NCBI GenBank assembly: GCA_024233305.1
Contig: JACKPV010000032.1
Location: 62,001 to 126,000, forward strand
Source: Verrucomicrobiales bacterium
GTDB lineage: Bacteria; Verrucomicrobiota; Verrucomicrobiia; Limisphaerales; J093
Direction of reading: 5' to 3'
Length of the DNA stretch: 64,000 nucleotides
The translations under genes were made by a program, and so were the position numbers. This document shows positions 33,711 through 42,426 of the stretch, piece by piece; the stretch's first letter is position 1; each line of letters begins with the position of its first letter. The notes beneath the pieces were generated by a model that was not told the DNA's origin, did not search any database, and saw only the letters and a list, made by a program, of their open reading frames with translations.

Positions 33711-34868
33711 ATGCCTGAAATGCCCCCCACCGGTTCGCGTCGGCGCGCAAGTTGCGTCGTCGCTGGAAGACGGCTGCTTGCCGCGATGGCCGCTTTCGGA
33801 CTCGGGAATGCGCCCGGGGGATTCGCCGCGGAAGCCATCGACCCGGAGACGCTGCACACCTGGTCCGCGCCGTACCGCGGCTGGCACTACCAACCCGACC
33901 ATGTGATTCCCGCGCGCCCGCAGGTCCCCGGGCACGAGACGTTCCACAACACCGATGTGCCGTGCGTCTACCAGCTGCCCGATCAGCCGGACAAGTGGTT
34001 CCTGAGCTTCATCGGCTTCAACGGCGAAGGCTACAACTCGTTCGTTGCCGAAAGCACCAACCTCGTGCACTGGACGCAGCCGCGGCTGGCGATGGGTTTT
34101 GGCCCGGCGGGTGAGTTCGACCACGGCGGTTGTGTCATCGGGGCGTTCCTCTACGAATCCTACGACATCCGGGCGCCCCGCGTTTTGCAGCGGCGTGCTG
34201 GTCGCTACTGGACGCTTTACGGCGCCTACCCACGGCAGGGTGGGTACGAACTGCGCCCGGGCTACGAAGGCCTGGCCGTTAGCGACGACGGCCTAAGGTG
34301 GCGCCGGGCCCGGAACGAGCCCATCCTGTCCGTCCACGATCCCGATGCCGACGCTTGGGAGAGGGACTGTGTCTATCAACCGTGGCTGGTCGAGCATCGC
34401 GGGCGCTTCTTCGACTTCTACAATGCCGCGAACGGCAGCGTCGAGCAGACCGGCCTCGCGTTCTCGACCGACCTGCTGAACTGGATGCGGTATCCGGTCA
34501 ACCCGGTCATCCGCAATCGCCCCGGCGGGTTCGATTCCCAGTTCTGCTCGGACCCGAAAGTCTTCCGGGACGGCGACCACTGGACGATGTTCTACTTCGG
34601 CGTCGGCCACGGCGGGGCGCACATCATGATCGCCTTTTCGCGCGATCTGGTCCATTGGACCACGGATCCCGAACCGCTCTACCGGGCGGGCGGCAATCCC
34701 AGCGGCCTCGACCGAACCTACGCCCACAAGATCTCGCTGGTATATGAACCGCGCAGCGAGACGTTCTATATGTTTTACTGCGCTGTCGGCAACCGCGACC
34801 GCGGCATCGGACTGATTACGAGCAAGCCCTTGCCACCGGCGGCCTCGACGTCGACGAAACCGGATTGA
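33711..34868 (+). CDS. Secreted GH43/GH130-like glycosidase
   Basis: This is 385 residues from the ATG at 33711 (an upstream start is unlikely). A signal sequence with an Arg-rich n-region (RRRASCVVAGRRLLAAMAAFGLG) precedes a five-bladed propeller: YQLPDQPDKWFLSFIGFNG, CSDPKVFRDGDHWTMFYFGVG, SRDLVHWTTDPEPLYRAGG and YAHKISLVYEPRSETFYMFYCAVG. These match the pattern of GH43/GH130 enzymes and uncharacterised glycosidases linked with rhamnosidases. The stop is 16 nt before the GH78 ATG, indicating co-transcription. Confidence 0.78.
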   Translation: MPEMPPTGSRRRASCVVAGRRLLAAMAAFGLGNAPGGFAAEAIDPETLHTWSAPYRGWHYQPDHVIPARPQVPGHETFHNTDVPCVYQLPDQPDKWFLSFIGFNGEGYNSFVAESTNLVHWTQPRLAMGFGPAGEFDHGGCVIGAFLYESYDIRAPRVLQRRAGRYWTLYGAYPRQGGYELRPGYEGLAVSDDGLRWRRARNEPILSVHDPDADAWERDCVYQPWLVEHRGRFFDFYNAANGSVEQTGLAFSTDLLNWMRYPVNPVIRNRPGGFDSQFCSDPKVFRDGDHWTMFYFGVGHGGAHIMIAFSRDLVHWTTDPEPLYRAGGNPSGLDRTYAHKISLVYEPRSETFYMFYCAVGNRDRGIGLITSKPLPPAASTSTKPD

Positions 34869-34883
34869 ACCCTGTGCCGACCG

Positions 34884-37655
34884 ATGAACCCACTCCCTGA
34901 TCTGCGATTCCGCGCGCGACGCCGCGCCGGCCTGAGGATTTCCCTGCTTGCGACCCTGCTCGCCGGCTTTGGCTTGGAACTCGCCGCGGCGAGCATCACC
35001 CCTGTGCGCTTGCGCTGCGAGTCTCTCGACAATCCGCTGGGAATCGACGCGCCACAGCCCCGGTTGAGTTGGCAGCTCGAGGTTGCGGAAAGCGGGCCTT
35101 CCGAACGGCGCGGGGTTCGCCAGAGTGCCTATCGTATCCGCGCGGCCTCCACCGCCGTCCGACTCGCACACGAAGACCCGGACCTTTGGGACAGCGGCTG
35201 GGTAACCTCCGCCCAGTCGATTCACATTCCCTATGCCGGGCGAGCGCTCGCTTTGCGCGAACGCTGCTTCTGGCAGGTCCGAATCATGGACGAGACGGGC
35301 GAACGCAGCGCCTGGAGTGCTCCCGCACAATGGACCATGGGCTGGATCGAACCCGTGGGGTGGCCGGCCCGGTGGATCACCTCGATGGCCACCAACCGCC
35401 TGCCGCTGTTCCGCACCTCGTTCCAGGTCACCAAACCTGTGGCGCGCGCCGAACTCGCCATCTGCGGCCTCGGCTTTCACGAAACCCACTTCAACGGCGA
35501 ACCCCTGGACGATGCGGTGCTCGAACCCGGCTGGACGAACTACCGGAAGACCTGCCTATACCGCGTGCACGACCTGACCGACCGGCTCACGCCCGGCGAA
35601 AACGTCCTCGGCGTGATGCTCGGGAACGGGATGTACAACGTCACCGGCGGTCGCTACGTGAAGTTCACCGGCTCGTTCGGCCCCCCCAAACTGACGGCGT
35701 CGCTCGATATCGAATACACCGACGGCAGCACCGACCGGGTATCCACCGATGCCCGCTGGCAGACCGCTCCCGGCCCGATCACGTTCTCCTGCATCTTCGG
35801 CGGCGAAGACTATGACGCGCGGCGGGAAATCCCCGGCTGGGATCGTCCGGGTTTCGATACGGGGAATTGGTCGCCGGTCGTCGAGTGCGACGGGCCGGGA
35901 GGTAGACTGAGCACGCGTTCGTCAACGCCCATCAAGGTGCAGGAGACGTTCACGCCGGTCGCCATCACCGAGCCCAAGCCAGGCATCTGGATCTACGATC
36001 TTGGACAAAACTTCTCCGGCTGGCCCCGGATTGAAGTCATCGGACCTTCCGGCTCCACGGTGAAGCTCGTCACCGGCGAGCTGCTTGATGAAAACGGCCT
36101 GGTCAGCCAACGCAGCTCGGGCAGCCCCGTCTGGTTCGCTTACACCCTGAAGGGCGATGGAACCGAAACGTGGGAACCGCGCTTCTCATACACGGGCTTT
36201 CGTTACGTCCAAGTCGAGGGCGCTGCGCCCGCCGCGGAAGGCCGGGCGGACAGTGCGTTGCCGCGGGTCTCCCGGCTGGAGGGCCGCTTTCTATATCCGG
36301 ACGCAGAAGTCGTTGGCGCCTTCGCCTGCTCGAACCCGGACGTCAACCGCGTGCACGCCCTGATCCTCTCCGCCATCAAGAGCAACTTCAAAAGCGTCCT
36401 GACCGACTGTCCGCACCGGGAGAAACTCGGCTGGCTCGAGTGCTCGCACCTGCTGGCCGGGTGCTTCATGTACAATTTCGACTGTGCCCGCTTCTACGCG
36501 AAGATCGCCAACGACATGGCCGAGGCCCAACTCGAGAACGGCCTCGTCCCGGACATCGCCCCGGAGTATGTCGAGTTTCAGGGTGGTTTCCGCGATTCAC
36601 CCGAGTGGGGCAGCGCCTGCGTCATCGCGCCGTGGCGCGCCTGGCGGATGTATGGCGACCGCAGGGTGCTGGAAAGCCAGTACGAGACCATGCAGCGCTA
36701 CGTTGACTATCTGGGTTCCCGCGCCACCGATCACATCGTGTCGCACGGGTTGGGCGACTGGTACGACATCGGCCCGCGCGGGCCCGGTCCTTCGCAGCTC
36801 ACTTCGCTGGGTTTGACCGCCACCGGTGTCTACTATCAGGACCTTGAGATCCTGCGGCGGGTGGCGCAGTTGCTGGGTCGGGAGGATGAGGCACGCGACC
36901 ATGCGGCGTCGGCGGCGCCGGTCCGCGACGCGTTCAACCGGACCTTCTTTCACGCGGAAACGCAGCGTTACGACCGCGACAGTCAGACCGCCAACGCCAC
37001 GCCGCTCGTGCTGGGTTTGACGCCGCCGGATTCGCGGGATGCCGTGCGCGACAATCTCGTCCGCAACATCCGCAACGCCGGCAACCGCGTGACCGCCGGT
37101 GATGTGGGGTTCTACTACGTCGTGCAAGCGTTGCTCGAGGGCGGTCGAAGCGACGTGCTCTACGACATGCTCTGCCAGACCAACGGCCCGGGCTACCTGA
37201 TGCAACTCGACCACGGCGCCACCAGCCTGACCGAGGCCTGGGACACCAACCCCGCCTCCTCCCAGAACCACTGCATGCTCGGGCACATCGAAGAATGGTT
37301 CTACTCGGGCCTGCTCGGCATCCGTCCCGCCGCACCCGGCTTCAGCGAAATCGTGATTAAACCCGAGATCGTCGGCGACCTGACGTGGGCCCGCGGGCAC
37401 TACGACAGCCCGCATGGCCTCATCGAATCCCGTTGGACGCGGAACGGCGACCGCGTGACCTTCAACATCCGCATCCCACCCAACACCACCGCCACCGTCC
37501 ACGTCCCGGCCCGCCCCGAAACCGCCGTCACCGAATCCGGTCGCCCCGCGGAAGCCGGTCCCGCCATCCGCCTCCTCCGCCGCGAGCCCGCCGCCGCCGT
37601 CTACTCGCTGGGTTCGGGGCGTTACCGGTTCGAGTCATCCCTGCCCAAGTCCTGA
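34884..37655 (+). CDS. Secreted alpha-L-rhamnosidase (GH78)
   Basis: A 923-residue protein with a signal peptide (GLRISLLATLLAGFGLELAAA). The layout is the GH78 order: an N-terminal fibronectin-like domain (SLDNPLGIDAPQPRLSWQLE), a carbohydrate-binding jelly roll (CGLGFHETHFNGE, then GWTNYRKTCLYRVHDLTD), an (alpha/alpha)6 barrel and a C-terminal beta-sandwich. In the barrel, TDCPHREKLGW (Asp508, Glu513) and GATSLTEAWD (Glu784) align with the known catalytic acidic residues of the family. It releases L-rhamnose from plant or algal glycans such as rhamnogalacturonan or ulvan. The stop codon overlaps the left end of MITE-like copy 2. Confidence 0.93.
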   Translation: MNPLPDLRFRARRRAGLRISLLATLLAGFGLELAAASITPVRLRCESLDNPLGIDAPQPRLSWQLEVAESGPSERRGVRQSAYRIRAASTAVRLAHEDPDLWDSGWVTSAQSIHIPYAGRALALRERCFWQVRIMDETGERSAWSAPAQWTMGWIEPVGWPARWITSMATNRLPLFRTSFQVTKPVARAELAICGLGFHETHFNGEPLDDAVLEPGWTNYRKTCLYRVHDLTDRLTPGENVLGVMLGNGMYNVTGGRYVKFTGSFGPPKLTASLDIEYTDGSTDRVSTDARWQTAPGPITFSCIFGGEDYDARREIPGWDRPGFDTGNWSPVVECDGPGGRLSTRSSTPIKVQETFTPVAITEPKPGIWIYDLGQNFSGWPRIEVIGPSGSTVKLVTGELLDENGLVSQRSSGSPVWFAYTLKGDGTETWEPRFSYTGFRYVQVEGAAPAAEGRADSALPRVSRLEGRFLYPDAEVVGAFACSNPDVNRVHALILSAIKSNFKSVLTDCPHREKLGWLECSHLLAGCFMYNFDCARFYAKIANDMAEAQLENGLVPDIAPEYVEFQGGFRDSPEWGSACVIAPWRAWRMYGDRRVLESQYETMQRYVDYLGSRATDHIVSHGLGDWYDIGPRGPGPSQLTSLGLTATGVYYQDLEILRRVAQLLGREDEARDHAASAAPVRDAFNRTFFHAETQRYDRDSQTANATPLVLGLTPPDSRDAVRDNLVRNIRNAGNRVTAGDVGFYYVVQALLEGGRSDVLYDMLCQTNGPGYLMQLDHGATSLTEAWDTNPASSQNHCMLGHIEEWFYSGLLGIRPAAPGFSEIVIKPEIVGDLTWARGHYDSPHGLIESRWTRNGDRVTFNIRIPPNTTATVHVPARPETAVTESGRPAEAGPAIRLLRREPAAAVYSLGSGRYRFESSLPKS

Positions 37656-37850
37656 GCCGTATCGATTCAACCCGGGGTAGCCGCCGACGTGTAGTCGGCG
37701 CTGAAATCCAAGAGCTTACGCGGGCTCGCCGATTCCGATCAGCAGTCACCTTTCGGTGAATCGTCGCCCTCGGCAACAGGCTGCCCTATCCCTGCTGAAT
37801 CATGCGCCGACTGCACATCGGCGGCTGCCATCCACTGAATGGTCGCCGAT
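37655..37850. repeat. MITE-like palindromic element, copy 2
   Basis: The left outer arm AGCCGTATCGATTCA (37655-37669) is identical to copy 1, and the inner pair lies at 37677-37701 with 37804-37828. The right outer arm is degenerate (TGAATGGTCGCCGAT, 37836-37850). As in copy 1, the element begins at the final base of the preceding gene's TGA stop. The interior is clearly related to copy 1 but diverged. The remaining 170 bp to the methyltransferase start hold nothing recognisable. Confidence 0.7.
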
Positions 37851-38021
37851 GAGCCGGGCGGCGGGAGGACAGGGCCCGGTCGCTCGCCGCGTTGGCCACG
37901 CCGGTTACCATTACGGGCAGCTGCTTGCCGGGAGCAGGAACGCCACCCGCATTGCCGATAGACCGCCCATGTAACAATCAGCTTGCGTCATGGACAAAGC
38001 CCTTGTAACAGTCTGGGCTAA

Positions 38022-39101
38022 ATGGCTTCTTCCTCAACCACCTACAGGGGCAAATGGAACTCTGGGGAAACCACGGTCGTCCGGGTACCCCGGCGGCTGG
38101 CCCCGGAGATATTGCGCCATGCTCACCGCCTCGATGAAGCGTCGGCGGGTGCCGGACTCGAGGAAACGGCGGCCATCTACCGGACCGCAAGCGACATCCC
38201 ACCAATGGAACCGGTGAATGTCGCCTCGGTTCCCCAGCGTTCCCCTTTCCGGTATCCCGGTGGCAAAACCTGGCTGGTTCCTTACATCCGGTCGTGGCTG
38301 GGCAGCCGGCGCGGGAACGTGTCGATGCTCGTGGAACCGTTCGCCGGTGGCGGCATCGTCGGGTTGACGGCCGGATTCGAGCAACTGGCCGACCATGTGA
38401 TCCTGGTGGAGAGCGACCCGGACGTGGGCGCGGTCTGGCAGGCCATTCTCGGCGGACACTCGGAATGGCTCGCGAGAAGGATCGCTGAGTTCGACCTCAC
38501 CCGGGAGAGCGCCGTCGAGCTGCTTGGCCGAGAGCCGACCAGCCTGCGGGAGCGCGCCTTCGCGACGATCCTGCGGAACCGGGTCCAGCGTGGCGGGATC
38601 ATGGCCCGGGGCGCCGGGCTGGTGAAGTCAGGCGAGAATGGGCGGGGGTTGAGATCGCGGTGGTATCCCGAAACGCTGGCCCGACGGATTCGGGATATCC
38701 CCCGGATTCGCCACCGCCTCTCGTTTGTCCCAGGCGATGGCGTCGGGACGATCCGGGCCCACGCGGACGTTCCCGACGCCGCCTTTTTCGTGGATCCGCC
38801 CTACACCGTGGCGGCCCGTCGTCTCTATCGCGAGTGGCACGTGGACCACCGGGAGCTGTTTCGCCTCCTGTCGCAGGTGCAAGGCGACGTGCTGCTGACT
38901 TACGATCACACCCGGGAGGTCGTCGGGCTGGCTGAGGAATTTGGCTTCGAGTTCGAGCCGGTGGCCATGAAGAACACGCACCACGCCAGGATGACCGAGT
39001 TGCTCATCGGCAAGGATCTTTCCTGGCTCCGTCGGAACGACTCGGTTGAGCAGCCGCGGATGAAGCGCGGCGATGGCAGGAAGGGGGGAGACCGTCTCTG
39101 A
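38022..39101 (+). CDS. Orphan D12-class DNA adenine methyltransferase with N-terminal extension
   Basis: A 359-residue protein. The Dam-like (D12) core starts at about residue 75: the SAM-binding motif FRYPGGK (76-82), VEPFAGGGIVG (104-114) and the catalytic DPPY (258-261). Family members methylate N6 of adenine in short target sites. The N-terminal 60 residues (GETTVVRVPRRLAPEILRHAHRLD) are unlike Dam enzymes and resemble a short DNA-binding module, possibly ribbon-helix-helix. A start at 38208 would exclude it, but the ATG at 38022 keeps a continuous plausible frame. No restriction endonuclease or MutH-type gene is nearby, so it is an orphan, perhaps regulatory or phage-derived. Confidence 0.85.
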   Translation: MASSSTTYRGKWNSGETTVVRVPRRLAPEILRHAHRLDEASAGAGLEETAAIYRTASDIPPMEPVNVASVPQRSPFRYPGGKTWLVPYIRSWLGSRRGNVSMLVEPFAGGGIVGLTAGFEQLADHVILVESDPDVGAVWQAILGGHSEWLARRIAEFDLTRESAVELLGREPTSLRERAFATILRNRVQRGGIMARGAGLVKSGENGRGLRSRWYPETLARRIRDIPRIRHRLSFVPGDGVGTIRAHADVPDAAFFVDPPYTVAARRLYREWHVDHRELFRLLSQVQGDVLLTYDHTREVVGLAEEFGFEFEPVAMKNTHHARMTELLIGKDLSWLRRNDSVEQPRMKRGDGRKGGDRL

Positions 39102-39243
39102 GAGCCGGGTTGCGCGCGGGATTCCGGACGAGGGAGGTTTGCGCTTGCCGACCTTCCATTCATGGGGCTTGAGTAAGCGCATCGAACACTGACAACCCAC
39201 GGCGACCCCGAGGGTCGCCGACAAGCGCGGCAGCAGACAGAAC

Positions 39244-40391
39244 ATGAACCCGACGAAACTCTCCTGGAAACCCGGCGCCGTCCTGGCGCTCGGGCTGGCG
39301 GTAGGCGCGGTCCAGGCCCATGACCGGGCCCGCACGCCGGTCAACATCCCCGACATCCCCGGCTACCTGACGCTGAAATGCGACCTGCACATCCACACCG
39401 TCTTCTCGGACGGCAGCGTGTGGCCGGATATCCGGGCGGAGGAGGCGTGGCGCGAGGGACTGGATGCGATCGCGATCACCGACCACATCGAGTATCAGCC
39501 GCACAAGCGGGATTTGCCGACGGCCCACAACCGTTCCTACGAAATCGCCAAACCGCGGGCGATTCCCTCGAAGTGGCGGTCATCCGGGGTTCGGAAATCA
39601 CGCGCCAGATGCCACCGGGACATTTGAACGCCGTGTTCATCACGGACGCGGTCTCCCTGGACACCCCGGAATGGCGGGATGCTCTGAAGACCGCCAGCGA
39701 CCAGGGAGCGTTCATTTTCTGGAATCACCCCGGGTGGACGGGGCAGCAACCCGACGGGGTGGCGCGCTGGTATCCGGAACACGACGAGTTGCTCAACCAG
39801 GGGCGGTTGCACGGCATCGAGGTGGTCAACAGCCGCGAGTATTATCCGGAAGCCCACCGCTGGTGCCTCGACAAGAAGCTCACCATGCTGAGCAACTCCG
39901 ACATCCACAACCCGCTGAACCTCGATTACGACGTGCATGCCGGCGATCATCGCCCGATCACGCTGGTGTTCGCCACGGAGCGCAGTCCCGGCGCCATCAA
40001 GGAGGCGCTGTTCGCCCGCCGCACCGCGGTGTACGGTGGCAACCGCCTGGTCGGGGAGGAGACCTGGGTGCGGCCGTTGTTCGAGCGCTCGTTGACGATC
40101 CGCAACCCGCAGGTGGCCATCCGCGGCAAGGGCCGCGTTTACGTGCAGATCCACAATCACAGCGACCTGCGCTACGAGCTGCAACGCGCCGGCACGGTCG
40201 CCGGACTTTCCTTTCCTGCCACGGTCAGCCTGCCGCCGGGACGCACGGCATTGCTGGAGGTGCGCGGCACGGATGCCGACGCGAACGGTGTCCGTCAGAT
40301 CGGCCTGCCGTACACCGTGAGCAACGTCCTCGTCGAGCCGGAGCAGGGCTTGCAAGTGACGCTCGATATTCAGGTCAGCTTCAGCCCGTAA
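39244..40391 (+). CDS. PHP-domain metal-dependent phosphoesterase (one frameshift)
   Basis: The signal peptide (WKPGAVLALGLAVGAVQAHD) is followed by a PHP domain: KCDLHIHTVFSDGSVWPD (metal-binding His pair), AIAITDHIEY, then after a frame change WNHPGW and LSNSDIHNP. The reading frame changes once near 39563, where a single base appears to be missing: SYEIAKPRA continues as EVAVIRGSEITRQ in the next frame. Repaired, the product is about 382 residues, ending in a beta-rich domain (YVQIHNHSDLRYEL). PHP proteins are phosphoesterases or metal-dependent hydrolases, and exported members of this type are uncharacterised. The single break in an otherwise well-conserved sequence suggests a consensus error. 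Confidence 0.8.
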
Positions 40392-40466
40392 ACCGCAAGG
40401 TTCGCCCAACGAGGCGCGGCGACATGGCGTTCCCACATCGGGCGCGGCGATTCGCGGACGGGTCCC

Positions 40467-41161
40467 TCAGGCGTCCTTCGGGGACGCACGCCGAATGTCA
40501 GAGAACAGCCCGGGGCGCAACCACGAGGAAACCGTACGTTCCAGGATGGGTGACCCACGGACGGCCACTCGCTTCGCTCGCTTCAAATCAGCCAGCCGGG
40601 CGTCCCCGGTCCAGAACTCTGTGAGCGCCCGGAGGTCTGCCACGATGGTCAAGTCCACGTGGCTGCAGGGCTTTTCCAGGCAGAGATCCTTCTTGCCGTC
40701 GTCCACGATGATCCACCAGAAACGGAAAGTCTCCAGCTCCGGAAACTCGAAGCGGATGACCGACCGGCCGCCGGGCAGCTGCGTCTCATCCAGCAGGCGG
40801 TTCAAATCAATGCATGAGCAGTTCAACATCCAATTCGTCGTCCGACATCCGGCCTGGGGCCCAACGCATTCCCCACTTGCCGAGTTCGGTGAGGACGGGA
40901 AACAGCTCCTTCGCCGCGGCGGTGGATGGTATTCCGAGCGCCGTTGTTCAGGGATCGACTTCCGCACCACGAGTTCGCTGTCGATCAGTTGATTCAGGCG
41001 CTTGGTGAGCAGGGTGGGGAGATCTGTGACAGCGTCCGCTGAAAATCGTTGAACCGCGTGGTGCCCAGGAGCAACTCCCGGATGATCAAGATGGTCCAGC
41101 GTTCGCCCAGCACCTCGGCGGCCTTCGCGATCGGGCAGAACTGGTTATGCTCGATGGTCAT
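40467..41161 (-). pseudogene. HxlR-family transcriptional regulator with SCP2-like tail (frameshifted as given)
   Basis: From the ATG at 41161 the product reads MTIEHNQFCPIAKAAEVLGE followed by RWTILIIRELLLGTTRFNDF, the HxlR winged-helix signature. The frame then breaks near 41020, 40935 and 40815. Read across frames, the wing region (LTKRLNQLIDSELVVRKSIPEQ) and an acidic C-terminal domain of about 110 residues (VDLTIVADLRALTEFWTGDAR, then WLRPGLFSDIR) are intact, giving a regulator of about 230 residues with an SCP2-like ligand-binding tail. It is divergent from a tautomerase gene, with a perfect palindrome in front of its start, so autoregulation and control of the tautomerase are likely. 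Confidence 0.75.
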
Positions 41162-41176
41162 AACGTCCCCGTCAAG

Positions 41177-41195
41177 AGCTACATGAATTGTAGCT
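41177..41195. promoter_or_regulatory. Candidate HxlR operator palindrome
   Basis: AGCTACA-TGAAT-TGTAGCT is a perfect 7-bp inverted repeat with a 5-bp centre, 16 bp upstream of the HxlR start codon and 115 bp upstream of the tautomerase. A weaker related arm pair (CTAC...GTAG) follows at 41201-41218. HxlR dimers bind such short palindromes in the divergent intergenic region. The assignment is positional. Confidence 0.5.
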
Positions 41196-41309
41196 GATTC
41201 CTACATTCAGTGTCGTAGCGGCGCGAATGGTGGCCGTTTACCGTGCTGCCGTTGACCGAAGCAACGGTTGCTTCGATCCGATGACAACAACGAATCATAA
41301 GATCAGACT

Positions 41310-41531
41310 ATGCCACTCGTAACCATTGACATCATTGAAAACGTGTTCACCGCCGAGCAGAAGCAGGAAATCATCGAAAAGGTCACCCAGACCATGGTCG
41401 ACATCGAAGGCGAGGCGCTCCGCAGCGTCACCTGGGTGAAGCTGAACGAGGTCAGGGAGGGCGACTGGGGCATCGGAGGAACCTGCCTCCGCGCCGCGGA
41501 CGTCCATCGCATGCAGGGCCGGTCGGCCTGA
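41310..41531 (+). CDS. 4-oxalocrotonate tautomerase-family enzyme
   Basis: A 73-residue protein whose first residue after Met is Pro (MPLVTIDIIENVFTAEQK), the catalytic N-terminal proline of the tautomerase superfamily. The beta-alpha-beta fold (QEIIEKVTQTMVDIEGEAL, then VTWVKLNEVREGDWGIGG) is complete. Such enzymes isomerise enol-keto compounds, including 2-hydroxymuconate. Its neighbour on the other strand is an HxlR regulator, a common pairing for small-molecule or redox stress responses. A strong terminator follows 27 bp after the stop, so it is monocistronic. Confidence 0.9.
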   Translation: MPLVTIDIIENVFTAEQKQEIIEKVTQTMVDIEGEALRSVTWVKLNEVREGDWGIGGTCLRAADVHRMQGRSA

Positions 41532-41558
41532 GTCCCGGAATCCGGCTGAACGAGAAGC

Positions 41559-41588
41559 GCCCGCTCCATCGAGCGGGCCTTTTGTTGC
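41559..41588 (+). terminator. Rho-independent terminator after the tautomerase
   Basis: A perfect 8-bp stem, GCCCGCTC (41559-41566) with GAGCGGGC (41571-41578), has a CATC loop followed by CTTTTGTTG. Confidence 0.85.
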
Positions 41589-42128
41589 GGGCCGTGCTGG
41601 AATCGTGCGGCGACAGCCACCGGATCACGGAAAACGGTGCGGAACGGTTCGACAGGCCGTGCCGGCGGCAGCACGGCTGCCGACCCCATCCTGCCGGGTC
41701 GGCGTGCCGGTCCAAGCCTCTTCCGCATCTTTGACGCCCGAAGCGCCGAGTTGCGGGGAACTGCCGCTTGCGCCCCGGCATCTGCCAACCATTTCAGGAG
41801 AGACGTCGCTGTTTCCAAACCACAAACGACGGGCAGGACGCCTCCGCAAGCGCCCGGATTGCCGGCGCAGGCAATGCCCTCGCGACACCTTGGCGCCAAC
41901 CACGCCGTCCCCTGGCGGGAGGCGCGGGAGACGCGGTCCGGTTTGAGGCAAACTTCTGGTGGACATTCGCAGGGCCCGCACTATTATTGAACACACTTCG
42001 GCGAAGTGGTCTCCAAACCACTGAATCGAAACGCGCCATGACTCGGCAGAACGGACAGAACAGACTGCTCGGTCCTCCAGAGGCCCTGGCATGGCATTCC
42101 CCATCAACTCCAACCCAAGGTCATCGAT
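41589..42128. other. 540-bp gap without a convincing gene
   Basis: Several overlapping open frames exist on both strands, but none has a protein-like composition or a recognisable domain. Two minor hairpins occur near 42000-42020 (CTTCGGCGAAG and AGTGGTCTCCAAACCACT). The second superficially recalls a tRNA anticodon arm but has no matching acceptor or T arm. Confidence 0.4.
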
Positions 42129-42293
42129 ATGACGAAAGTCCTCGACGTACTCACCGACGCCGTGCATGGCACGAAACCGCAGTTCCGCCAGGTGGACGCC
42201 CGGCCTGAAAAGCCGAAGAAGCACCGCTACGAACGCCGCAAGATTCGGGAGTGTCTGCGCAACAGCGACTGGTCGGATGAACCTGTGAGTTGA
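42129..42293 (+). CDS. Small basic protein, 54 residues, unknown function
   Basis: The ATG at 42129 opens a 54-codon frame ending in TGA at 42293. The product is strongly basic in the middle (RPEKPKKHRYERRKIRECLRN) with an acidic end (DWSDEPVS). No known domain was recognised. The case for a real gene is the isolated frame, the charged coherent sequence and a perfect 11-bp-stem terminator 26 bp after the stop. No strong Shine-Dalgarno is visible. It could be a DNA- or RNA-binding peptide. Confidence 0.5.
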   Translation: MTKVLDVLTDAVHGTKPQFRQVDARPEKPKKHRYERRKIRECLRNSDWSDEPVS

Positions 42294-42319
42294 CCATCGA
42301 GCCGGACTTTCACCGGGAA

Positions 42320-42355
42320 GAGGGCCGCAGCCATCTGCGGCCCTCGTTCTTTTCC
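42320..42355 (+). terminator. Strong rho-independent terminator after the 54-residue ORF
   Basis: A perfect 11-bp stem, GAGGGCCGCAG (42320-42330) with CTGCGGCCCTC (42335-42345), has a CCAT loop and a GTTCTTTT tract. Confidence 0.85.
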
Positions 42356-42426
42356 AGCGGCCCGGTTTCGCTCGACAGAAGACCCGAAACCCGCTATGGC
42401 GTGGCGGACACTTTCCGTTCGCTGCC

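Noticed and set aside
41985..42030. tRNA-like anticodon arm (AGTGGTCTCCAAACCACT)
   Set aside because: Loop size is wrong for the stem, and no acceptor, D or T arm can be paired around it.
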